Shown piece by piece: positions 1 through 5,414 of a DNA stretch of 8,726 bases (position 1 is its first letter; every line of letters starts with the position of its first letter). Both the position numbers and the translations under genes were made by a program. This DNA comes from Bacillota bacterium. GTDB taxonomy: Bacteria; Bacillota; Clostridia; Christensenellales; Aristaeellaceae. The notes below the pieces were generated by a model that had not been told where the DNA came from, did not search any database, and saw nothing but the letters and a program-made list of their open reading frames with translations. The DNA lies in assembly GCA_019137115.1 (NCBI GenBank), contig JAGVSV010000087.1, positions 1 through 8,726 of the forward strand. The letters are read 5' to 3'.

Positions 1-133
1 CCGCTGCATCAACGAGCGCGGCAAGATCAACCCCCGCCGGATGCTGGGCACCTGCGCCAAGCACCAGCGCCAGATGGCAGAAGCCATCAAACGCGCACGC
101 GCCATCGCGCTGCTGCCGTACACGGCCGACTAA
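1..133 (+). CDS. rpsR: 30S ribosomal protein S18, C-terminal part (5' end outside window)
   Basis: The open frame starts at base 2 and ends with TAA at 131-133, giving the last 43 residues. They contain the S18 core: INERGKI, then PRR, TCAKHQR, and the conserved tail AIKRARAIALLPY. S18 is a small-subunit protein of the ribosome platform that pairs with S6 (RpsF). In Bacillota it is usually the last gene of rpsF-ssb-rpsR, often not far from the chromosomal origin; the upstream genes lie outside this window. The intrinsic terminator 38 bases after the stop fits an operon-final gene. The gene runs towards dnaA, so the two are convergent. Identification is secure; only the length is unknown because of the window edge. 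Confidence 0.96.
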   Translation, partial: RCINERGKINPRRMLGTCAKHQRQMAEAIKRARAIALLPYTAD

Positions 134-170
134 GCGAACAGCGCCGAAAGGCATACACGCAACCAAGTGA

Positions 171-204
171 AAGACCGCCGGTTGGACGACGCCGGCGGTC
201 TTTT
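171..204 (+). terminator. Rho-independent terminator after rpsR
   Basis: The arms GACCGCCGG (173-181) and CCGGCGGTC (192-200) are perfectly complementary across a 10-base loop, and the stem extends by two A-T pairs (171-172 with 201-202). TTTT follows at 201-204. It lies 38 bases downstream of the rpsR stop and should end the ribosomal protein operon. The T-tract is short, but the GC-rich stem is strong. Confidence 0.88.
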
Positions 205-920
205 CATGTCCACAATCTGCTCGCGCTGTGAAGGCTGTGTCGGGGTCCCGCGAACAGACTACCTGCGCGTACTAGACAACCATCCATCGCGCCTTTGCTG
301 TTTCAGTAGACGCTATCGCCCAGCCGTCAGCGACAAAGTGATGATCATCACTCGTTCGGTTAGTATTGGAGAGACCGCTTTGGCGAAAACAATGTTTGGA
401 TTACGACAACACCTCATCCTTTGCGGACGACTGGGTGCGGTGGCTCAACTGTTCTCGATAAACGGCCCTCGGCGACGCTGGTTTGGCAAGAGGATATCCT
501 GCGCGCTGTTCACAAATCAGGGTGTGCGGGCTACGTACATATTTACCCCGTCCGTGGTTTTAATCACGCTTGTCATCCGCAGAGCCTTTTATGAGGGCAT
601 CACCGTCAAAGAATAGGCAACCTTTGGGTATACGCCGACATGCGACGAGGACAGGCTGACTTCACGATCCCCGTGTTTACACGGACACGTTCCGAGTACG
701 CGCTGTAGGAAACTCGCAAGGCACGCAAAGAAAGCGACAAGGCGTCCTCTCATGGGCTGCACATGACGTGGCACTTTGCCAACTATGCGGTCTACACGGA
801 CGGAATGACTGTTGCGCGGGAGGCAGAATAAATCCGGCGCATCATTGATGGGCGGACGCATGTTTTAGACGGGTGATACTTCTTCACTTGCATGGGGTTA
901 CAGACGATTGCAGCCAGTCT
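205..920. other. Low-GC gap between convergent rpsR and dnaA; no intact gene recognised
   Basis: About 700 bases with no convincing gene. The G+C of sample lines 301-360, 361-420 and 541-600 is 31, 26 and 29 of 60, well below the flanking genes (42 of 60 at 1201-1260). The frame that continues from the rpsR stop is open to 616, but its start lies inside the terminator hairpin, no ribosome site is visible and the product matches no family I know. The frame at positions 1 mod 3 reads protein-like in blocks (364-591, 595-705, 709-828) broken by stops at 592, 706 and 829; this may be a decayed gene. A short palindrome CCGTGT-TT-ACACGG sits at 671-684, and TACACGGAC occurs twice (678-686, 793-801). 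I see no tRNA, rRNA or other known RNA, and no terminator for dnaA at 860-920. Confidence 0.6.
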
Positions 921-2240
921 CTACCCGTCGTTTCGCAATATCTTCGTGATGTCCTCCACCGCGGCGCGCACCTGGTGGGTGTTCAGGCTCAGTTCCTCGA
1001 TCTTGGCGCAGCCGTGCAGCACGGTGGAGTGATCGCGTCCGCCCAGCACCTCGCCAATGCGCGGCAGGGAGGTGTTGGTCAGTTTGCGCGACAGGTACAT
1101 CACCATCTGGCGGGGTACCGTCAGGGCGCGCGTGCGGCGCGGGCCCCGCAGGTCCTCATCGCTGACGGCGTAATACTGGGACACGGCGTCCAGCACGTCC
1201 TCGCAGGAGATGCTGCGCGGCGCCTGCACGGAGAACACCTCGCGCAACGCTTCCTCGGCCAGCTGCATGGTGATTTCGCGGCCGGTCAGGGAGGAATACG
1301 CCACCAGGCGGGTCAGGCTGCCCTCCAGCTCCCTTATGTTGCTGCTGACGCGCTCGGCGATGACCTGCAGCACATCGTCCTCCACCCTGATGCCTTCGGA
1401 CTGTGCCTTGCGGCGCAGAATGGCGCAGCGGGTGTCCATGTCCGGGCGCTGGATGTCGGCGATCAAGCCCCACTCAAAGCGGCTGCGCAGCCGTTCCTCC
1501 AGGCGCGTGATCTCCTTGGGGGGGCGGTCGGACGAGATAATGATCTGCTTGCGCGCGTTGTGCAGCGCGTTAAACGTATGGAAAAACTCCTCCTGCGTGC
1601 TGTCGCGGCCGGCGATGAACTGGATGTCGTCAATCAGCAGCACGTCCACATTGCGGTATTTGTCGCGGAACTGGGCATTGCGGTTGGTCTGGATGGCGGA
1701 GACCAGCTCAATGGTGAAGGTTTCGCTGGTGACGTACACCAGGCGCGTGTCGGGCTTCTGCCGTAAAACATAATGGCCGATCGCCTGCATCAGATGGGTT
1801 TTGCCCAAGCCCACGCCGCCGTAGATGAACAGCGGATTGTAGGCTTCCGCCGGCGCTTCGGCAACCGCCAGGGATGCCGCGTGCGCAAAGCGGTTGCCGC
1901 TGCCCACCACAAAGGTGTCAAAGGTGTATTTGTCATTCAACTGCGGGGCGGGGCGTTTTAGTGGGTTGGCGCCGCTTTTGTATTCCTCGGCCTGCCGGGG
2001 GGTCATGATGGTCAGCCGGATGTCCCGCCCGGTCACCTCCCGCAGGGCGGCGGCGATGCGGTCAGAATAGCGCGGCACGACAAACTGGTGGTAAAAGTCG
2101 GTGACCGCTTCCACATAGAACCGGTCGTCAGCGAAATCCAGCGGGCGCAGCGCGGCCGCAATCCAGGTGGAATAGGTTACCTCGGTCATCTCCTCGCGCA
2201 TGCGCGAGCAGGCGCCTTCCCAGATTGCCTTTACGTTCAC
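921..2240 (-). CDS. dnaA: Chromosomal replication initiator protein DnaA
   Basis: 439 residues. DnaA binds DnaA boxes at the origin, forms an ATP-dependent oligomer and melts the DNA so that the helicase can load. Domain I is about residues 1-80 and domain II is a very short linker (about 80-102). Domain III, the AAA+ motor, opens with KYTFDTFVVGSGNRFAHAA and carries Walker A GGVGLGKTH (141-149), Walker B LLIDD (201-205), the sensor stretch ISSDRPPK and the box VII region NIRELEG (about 301-307). Domain IV ends with the DNA-binding signature GRDHSTV (401-407). The start is chosen as GTG 2240, because GGGGG at 2248-2252 sits 7 bases upstream and the protein then begins at the family's usual point (NVKAIWEGA). 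GTG 2282 would add 14 unrelated residues and lacks a ribosome site. Divergent from the transporter at 2667. Unusually, no dnaN follows; the gene is followed by the low-GC gap and convergent rpsR. Length is normal for the family. Confidence 0.98.
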   Translation of the reverse strand: MNVKAIWEGACSRMREEMTEVTYSTWIAAALRPLDFADDRFYVEAVTDFYHQFVVPRYSDRIAAALREVTGRDIRLTIMTPRQAEEYKSGANPLKRPAPQLNDKYTFDTFVVGSGNRFAHAASLAVAEAPAEAYNPLFIYGGVGLGKTHLMQAIGHYVLRQKPDTRLVYVTSETFTIELVSAIQTNRNAQFRDKYRNVDVLLIDDIQFIAGRDSTQEEFFHTFNALHNARKQIIISSDRPPKEITRLEERLRSRFEWGLIADIQRPDMDTRCAILRRKAQSEGIRVEDDVLQVIAERVSSNIRELEGSLTRLVAYSSLTGREITMQLAEEALREVFSVQAPRSISCEDVLDAVSQYYAVSDEDLRGPRRTRALTVPRQMVMYLSRKLTNTSLPRIGEVLGGRDHSTVLHGCAKIEELSLNTHQVRAAVEDITKILRNDG

Positions 2241-2247
2241 GTGGCAG

Positions 2248-2252
2248 CCCCC
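2248..2252 (-). promoter_or_regulatory. Ribosome binding site deciding the dnaA GTG start
   Basis: On the - strand GGGGG stands 7 bases before GTG 2240. It is the only purine-rich site near the candidate starts, so it selects GTG 2240 over the in-frame ATG at 2273 and GTG at 2282. The site is G-rich rather than the classic AGGAGG, so initiation may be modest. Confidence 0.65.
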
Positions 2253-2296
2253 AATGTCTCGGATTTTATACATTCGTAACACAGCCGTAATTAAGT

Positions 2297-2322
2297 AAAA
2301 AAAACACCGTTCACACAGTGCT
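2297..2322 (-). terminator. Intrinsic terminator / attenuator-like hairpin in the dnaA leader
   Basis: Read on the - strand: CACTGT (2320-2315), loop GTGA (2314-2311), ACGGTG (2310-2305), then eight T (2304-2297). The stem has six pairs including one T-G wobble, with a GNRA-type loop, and can extend by two more pairs into AG (2322-2321) and the first T residues. It lies between the dnaA promoter (2385-2413) and the GTG start (2240), so transcripts would meet it before reaching the gene. The form is that of a rho-independent terminator. The stem is short, so termination may be partial or regulated. The same T/A tract is also a candidate for the easily melted part of the origin. Confidence 0.55.
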
Positions 2323-2333
2323 ATTCAACTTCA

Positions 2334-2342
2334 TGTGGATAA
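2334..2342 (-). promoter_or_regulatory. DnaA box (perfect consensus)
   Basis: TTATCCACA on the - strand, an exact match to the bacterial DnaA box TTATNCACA. It sits in the dnaA leader, 91 bases before the GTG start, in the same orientation as the box at 2349-2357. Confidence 0.88.
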
Positions 2343-2348
2343 CCAGGC

Positions 2349-2357
2349 TGTGGATAA
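2349..2357 (-). promoter_or_regulatory. DnaA box (perfect consensus)
   Basis: A second exact TTATCCACA on the - strand, start-to-start spacing 15 bp from the first box. It lies about 20 bases downstream of the expected transcription start from the dnaA promoter, a position where bound DnaA could block elongation. Confidence 0.88.
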
Positions 2358-2384
2358 ACCTCACCCGCCTATCGACACGGCCGC

Positions 2385-2413
2385 ATCATAGCACAGACTA
2401 TCCGCGATTTCAA
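2385..2413 (-). promoter_or_regulatory. Promoter of dnaA (sigma-70/SigA type, extended -10)
   Basis: On the - strand: -35 TTGAAA (2413-2408), a 17-base spacer, and -10 TATGAT (2390-2385). Each hexamer matches the housekeeping consensus in 5 of 6 positions, and a TG stands one base before the -10. The expected start near 2378 gives a leader of roughly 140 bases that contains both perfect DnaA boxes and the terminator-like hairpin. A weaker TATAAA at 2270-2265 lies closer to the gene but has no good -35. Confidence 0.75.
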
Positions 2414-2452
2414 GGGTTGTCGGAAGTTCATTTTCCGTGTATGAACCGGCAC

Positions 2453-2461
2453 TGTTGATAA
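2453..2461 (-). promoter_or_regulatory. DnaA-box-like site
   Basis: TTATCAACA on the - strand, one mismatch from TTATCCACA. It lies upstream of the dnaA -35 and in the same orientation as the two perfect boxes. A single near-match can occur by chance; the clustering makes it plausible. Confidence 0.45.
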
Positions 2462-2543
2462 CTGTCCAGGCCCACAGGTTGCGATGGCGGCGCCCATCAA
2501 CCACAAGTCTTGGGGTTCCCCATTGGCATTGCATGCATAATCT

Positions 2544-2561
2544 GAATGATTATTCTCATTC
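2544..2561. repeat. Inverted repeat GAATGA-N6-TCATTC, weakly Fur-box-like
   Basis: GAATGA (2544-2549) and TCATTC (2556-2561) are perfect reverse complements around TTATTC. The reverse strand of 2543-2558 matches about 11 of 14 informative positions of the Fur-type pattern TGATAAT-N-ATTATCA when aligned by eye. It lies about 45 bases upstream of the transporter -35 and could be an operator. The Fur reading is only a resemblance; the repeat itself is clear. Confidence 0.35.
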
Positions 2562-2580
2562 TCGCCGATGTGCCACAAAT

Positions 2581-2596
2581 GTTTTCGTGTGAAAAC
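2581..2596. repeat. Inverted repeat GTTTTC-GTGT-GAAAAC upstream of the transporter promoter
   Basis: Six-base perfect arms (2581-2586 and 2591-2596) around GTGT end 7 bases before the -35 element at 2604. This is a typical place and form for an operator bound by a dimeric repressor or activator. No T-tract follows, so it is not a terminator. No regulator gene is visible in the window. Confidence 0.4.
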
Positions 2597-2603
2597 GCTG
2601 GGC

Positions 2604-2632
2604 TTTTCATGTGGGGGGAAACCCGGTATAAT
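2604..2632 (+). promoter_or_regulatory. Promoter of the UMF1 transporter operon
   Basis: A perfect -10 TATAAT (2627-2632) stands 17 bases after TTTTCA (2604-2609), which matches the -35 consensus TTGACA in 4 of 6 positions. Transcription would start near 2639, giving a leader of about 28 bases before ATG 2667 and its ribosome site GAAGGGGGA (2652-2660). Confidence 0.72.
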
Positions 2633-2666
2633 GTGCCGAGTTCACAATATAGAAGGGGGAACGCAG

Positions 2667-4250
2667 ATGGCGAGGGCGAAAGAGCAGCGTTTCACGCTCA
2701 AGGAACGCAGCTGGATCATGTATGACTGGGCCAACTCGGTGTACGCTACCAACATCATGGCCGCGATTTTCCCGATCATCTTTGGCACGCTGGCGCGCAG
2801 CCAGGGCGTCAAGGGCGATCAGCTGCTCAGCTATGGCGTGTCCATCGCCACGGGCGTGGTGGCGCTGATGGCGCCCATCCTGGGCGCGGTGGCTGACTTC
2901 AAGGGCATGAAGAAAAAGCTGTTCACCGCGTTCTGGCTGCTGGGCGTGGTGGCAACCGCGCTGATCGCATTGACCAGCGATTACCGGGTCATGCTGGCCG
3001 GGTACATCCTGTCCCGCATCGGGTTTTCCGGCTCCACGCTGTTCTATGACGGGTTCTTAACCGATGTGACCACCAACGAGCGGATGGACAAGGTGTCCTC
3101 CTGGGGCTACGCGATGGGGTACATCGGCGGCAGCACGATCCCGTTCCTGATTTCCATCGGCATGCTGCTGGCGTTTGACTACAGCGCCTTTGCCCAGAAA
3201 TTCGCAATTCTGATCACCAGCGCCTGGTGGTTCGTGTTCACGATTCCGTTCCTCAAAAATGTCCATCAGGAGCATTACATCGAGCGGGACGCGAGCTTTT
3301 CATTCGCCGGGGTGTTCAAAAACATCGGGCACACCGCGCGGGAGATTGTCAATGACAAGGGCCTGTTCATGTTCATGCTGTCGTACTTCTTCTATATTGA
3401 CGGCGTGGGCACGATCATCAACATTTCCACCGCCTACGGCACCGCGCTGGGGTTGAACAGCACCGCGATGATCCTGGCGCTGCTGGTCACCCAGATCGTG
3501 GCGATGCCCTGCTCGATCCTTTTTGGCCGCTTGACCAAGCGCGTCACGGCGCGCCGCGCGCTGCTGTTTGCCATTGCGGTATACATGGTGATCTGCGCGG
3601 TGGGCTTCATCATGGGTTATACGCTGGAACCAAGGCAAGCCGCCTATGACACGGCCTACGGGCTGCATTCCAAAGCGCAGGAAGAAGCGTTCGTCCGGGA
3701 CTATGCCTTTGAGGATGCTGACGGCGCAAAGGAAGCGCTGGATGATTATCTGGCGGCCGCCAAGGAGCCGGTGGCCAGCAGCAACCTGGATAAGCTGGAG
3801 GAGCTGACGCTGACGCTCCCGGACGCGTCGGCGGCCGACGACGCGCTTGCCGCCAGCGCCACCGAGGCGCTTCGTGCGTCCACACTGGCGTTCGCAGCCG
3901 ACAACACGGGCGTCATCAGCGACCAGCAGGACGCGCGGGGCTTTTCCTCCACGCTGTTCTGGGCAATGGCGATTCTGGTGGGCACCGTGCAGGGCGGCAT
4001 CCAGGCCGTGTCGCGCAGCTTCTTCGGCAAGTTGATCCCCAAAAAGCGCTCGAACGAATACTTCGGGTTCTTTGACATCTTCGGCAAGTTCGCGTCGGTG
4101 CTGGGGCCCTTCCTGTACGCCACAGTGGGCCGCTGGACCGGCCGCTCCTCCTGGGGCACGCTGTGCCTGCTGCTGCTGTTTGTGATCGGATTTGTCATCC
4201 TCTATCGTGCCAAAGCGCCGCTGGAGCGGCTGACCGCCAGCGCGGAATAA
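2667..4250 (+). CDS. MFS transporter, UMF1 / Atg22-like family
   Basis: 527 residues with 12 predicted membrane segments. UMF1/Atg22 marks are the opening YDWANSVYA (19-27) in segment 1, the paired motif GVSIATGVVALMAPILGAVAD, VQGGIQAVSRS (441-451), and FGFFDIFGKFASVLGP (466-481). Yeast Atg22 exports amino acids from the vacuole; the substrates of bacterial members are mostly unknown, so none is assigned here. The start is ATG 2667, with GAAGGGGGA six bases upstream; a longer frame back to 2568 lacks a ribosome site and crosses the promoter. Members are usually about 420-450 residues. The excess here is an Ala/Asp/Glu-rich insert at about 320-427, between segments 9 and 10, in a loop predicted to face outside. 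First gene of an operon; the next gene starts 26 bases downstream. Confidence 0.9.
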   Translation: MARAKEQRFTLKERSWIMYDWANSVYATNIMAAIFPIIFGTLARSQGVKGDQLLSYGVSIATGVVALMAPILGAVADFKGMKKKLFTAFWLLGVVATALIALTSDYRVMLAGYILSRIGFSGSTLFYDGFLTDVTTNERMDKVSSWGYAMGYIGGSTIPFLISIGMLLAFDYSAFAQKFAILITSAWWFVFTIPFLKNVHQEHYIERDASFSFAGVFKNIGHTAREIVNDKGLFMFMLSYFFYIDGVGTIINISTAYGTALGLNSTAMILALLVTQIVAMPCSILFGRLTKRVTARRALLFAIAVYMVICAVGFIMGYTLEPRQAAYDTAYGLHSKAQEEAFVRDYAFEDADGAKEALDDYLAAAKEPVASSNLDKLEELTLTLPDASAADDALAASATEALRASTLAFAADNTGVISDQQDARGFSSTLFWAMAILVGTVQGGIQAVSRSFFGKLIPKKRSNEYFGFFDIFGKFASVLGPFLYATVGRWTGRSSWGTLCLLLLFVIGFVILYRAKAPLERLTASAE

Positions 4251-4276
4251 GAAACACAAGCGAAAGGAACGTACCC

Positions 4277-5029
4277 ATGGCCAAGAAAAAGACCTACCGC
4301 AAAAGACCTGTCTACACCCCGAAAAAACCGGTCAAGAAGCCGCCGATGGCAAAAAACACCAAGATCGCGCTGCTGGTTGGCGCGGGCATCGTGGTGGTTG
4401 CCATTGTCCTGTTCTTTGCGCTGTATTCGGATGGCTCGCTGCCCACCAAACGCGTGATGGAGGGGGAGGGCGCGACAGCCACCTACAAAAACGTGGTGGC
4501 GGTGCCGGAAAACGAAAACTGGGTGATCATCAACAAGGGCACCAGCTCCAAGCCCAAGTACTACAACCTGGGCACGCTGGCCATCCCCGACGGGTACGGC
4601 CTGGATGACGCGTTTGCCACGGGCTCGGACGCCAACGTCAAGCAGTACCACTGCGTGCCGGAGGATGAAAACAGCCCGATCAACTATGTGCACGTGCAGG
4701 GTGTCCCGCGCCTGCCGCAGGAAATCGCGGCCGAAGCGCTGGACAACTACAGCAAGTTCTACGCCGAGTCCGAGAACAGCGAGATTATGACGACGGATAT
4801 TGACGGCGTGACCGCCACGTACTTCACGTCCAGGTTCGGCGCGGAGGACGACAACGGCGTCACCAAATACCACCAGTCCATGACCATGTACCTGCCCGCG
4901 GTGCGCGAGAGCAGCCTGCTGATCAACATCATGGCGCCGATTGCCAGCCTTGAGGACGGATTGGCGCCTGACGTACTGATGGGCTATGCCCAGGAAATGG
5001 CGAAAGGCTTTACGCCGGCGGAGAAGTAG
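4277..5029 (+). CDS. Membrane-anchored protein of unknown function, extracytoplasmic domain
   Basis: 250 residues; I do not recognise a named family. Residues 1-29 are very rich in Lys and Arg (KKK at 3-5, KK at 16-17 and 20-21) and should stay in the cytoplasm. A single hydrophobic helix at about 30-50 follows, and the remaining 200 residues should lie outside. That part has GYGLDD, a central LPQEIAAEALDNY helix, the strand pair DIDGVTATYFTSRF and YHQSMTMYLPA, and a C-terminal helix, an order that recalls PsbP-like/DUF1795 domains (inference from pattern only). There is one cysteine (126) and no lipobox. The start is ATG 4277, with AAAGGA 8 bases upstream. It lies 26 bases after the transporter and probably shares its promoter, so a role with the transporter is possible but unproven. 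The last 20 bases overlap the end of the convergent riboflavin kinase gene. Confidence 0.82.
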   Translation: MAKKKTYRKRPVYTPKKPVKKPPMAKNTKIALLVGAGIVVVAIVLFFALYSDGSLPTKRVMEGEGATATYKNVVAVPENENWVIINKGTSSKPKYYNLGTLAIPDGYGLDDAFATGSDANVKQYHCVPEDENSPINYVHVQGVPRLPQEIAAEALDNYSKFYAESENSEIMTTDIDGVTATYFTSRFGAEDDNGVTKYHQSMTMYLPAVRESSLLINIMAPIASLEDGLAPDVLMGYAQEMAKGFTPAEK

Positions 5030-5414
5030 CCTCCATTGCGGCGAAATAGTCCTTCGCGGCCTGCACATCGCGGGCGATCTGCTCGCGCATGAGCTCCACG
5101 GTGTCAAACTTGACTTCCGGCCGCAGGTATTTTAAATACTGAACGATCAGCGGCTGGCCGTACAGGGATTCATCAAAATCAAACAGATGCACCTCAACCG
5201 CCGGAACGCCTTCCGGCAGGGTGGGGTGTATTCCCTGGCTCAGAACGCCCTGCACCACGCGGCCGCCCTGTTCGGGCAGCACGGCGCGGGCGACATAGAT
5301 GCCGTCCGGCGGGGCGTCCGGCCCCTTTGGATAGGGCAGGTTGGCCGTAGGCGTGCCCAGCCTGCGACCGATGCGCTTGCCGCGCATGACCACCCCGACC
5401 ATTTCAAAGAGCAT
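5010..5414 (-). CDS. Riboflavin kinase, free-standing domain
   Basis: 134 residues covering only the riboflavin kinase half of bacterial RibF. The enzyme phosphorylates riboflavin to FMN with ATP (EC 2.7.1.26) in the cytoplasm. Visible motifs are GRRLGTPTANL, in which PTAN binds Mg-nucleotide, GIYVA, GIHPTL, and VEVHLFDFDESLYG, in which the Glu before VHLFDF corresponds to the catalytic acid, followed by the LKYLRPEVKFD tail. The FAD synthetase domain that normally precedes it (total about 310 residues) is absent: upstream sequence in this frame is a shadow of the transglutaminase gene. The start is ATG 5414, with GGAGG at 5427-5423 8 bases before it. The start lies 11 bases inside the transglutaminase gene, so translation is probably coupled. 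Last gene of the operon. The symbol is left blank because ribF names the bifunctional enzyme. Confidence 0.88.
   Translation of the reverse strand: MLFEMVGVVMRGKRIGRRLGTPTANLPYPKGPDAPPDGIYVARAVLPEQGGRVVQGVLSQGIHPTLPEGVPAVEVHLFDFDESLYGQPLIVQYLKYLRPEVKFDTVELMREQIARDVQAAKDYFAAMEATSPPA

Larger units (their letters stand above)
2288..2461. other. Candidate chromosomal replication origin (oriC) upstream of dnaA
   Basis: The gap upstream of dnaA holds two perfect same-strand DnaA boxes 15 bp apart, one near-consensus box, and an almost pure A/T run (2288-2304, one G) between the boxes and dnaA that could be the melting element. In Bacillota the origin usually includes box clusters beside dnaA, so location and content agree. 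There are fewer boxes than in many Bacillota origins, and no second cluster is obvious on the other side of dnaA (205-920). It may therefore be a compact origin, half of a split one, or only the dnaA autoregulatory region. Confidence 0.55.

Noticed and set aside
167..616. 149-codon + strand open frame after rpsR
   Set aside because: Its first ATG lies just before and its next codons inside the rpsR terminator hairpin. No ribosome site is visible, and the composition (many Arg, Cys and Trp scattered) matches no family. Kept only as part of the low-GC gap description.
589..861. 90-codon - strand open frame in the rpsR-dnaA gap
   Set aside because: No ribosome site and no recognisable motif; it lies antisense to the better protein-like blocks. 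It is not dnaN.
873..1766. 297-codon + strand open frame opposite dnaA
   Set aside because: Shadow of dnaA in high-GC DNA; its Gly/Ala/His/Gln-rich translation is typical of an antisense frame.
2369..2377. CTATCGACA as a further DnaA box
   Set aside because: Two mismatches from TTATCCACA and on the opposite strand; too weak to call.
2483..2498. Small hairpin GATGG-N6-CCATC in the divergent region
   Set aside because: Five-pair stem with no T-run and no relation to a promoter or box; likely chance.
3300..4259. 319-codon - strand open frame opposite the transporter
   Set aside because: Antisense shadow; the + strand has a clear 12-segment UMF1 protein with promoter and ribosome site.
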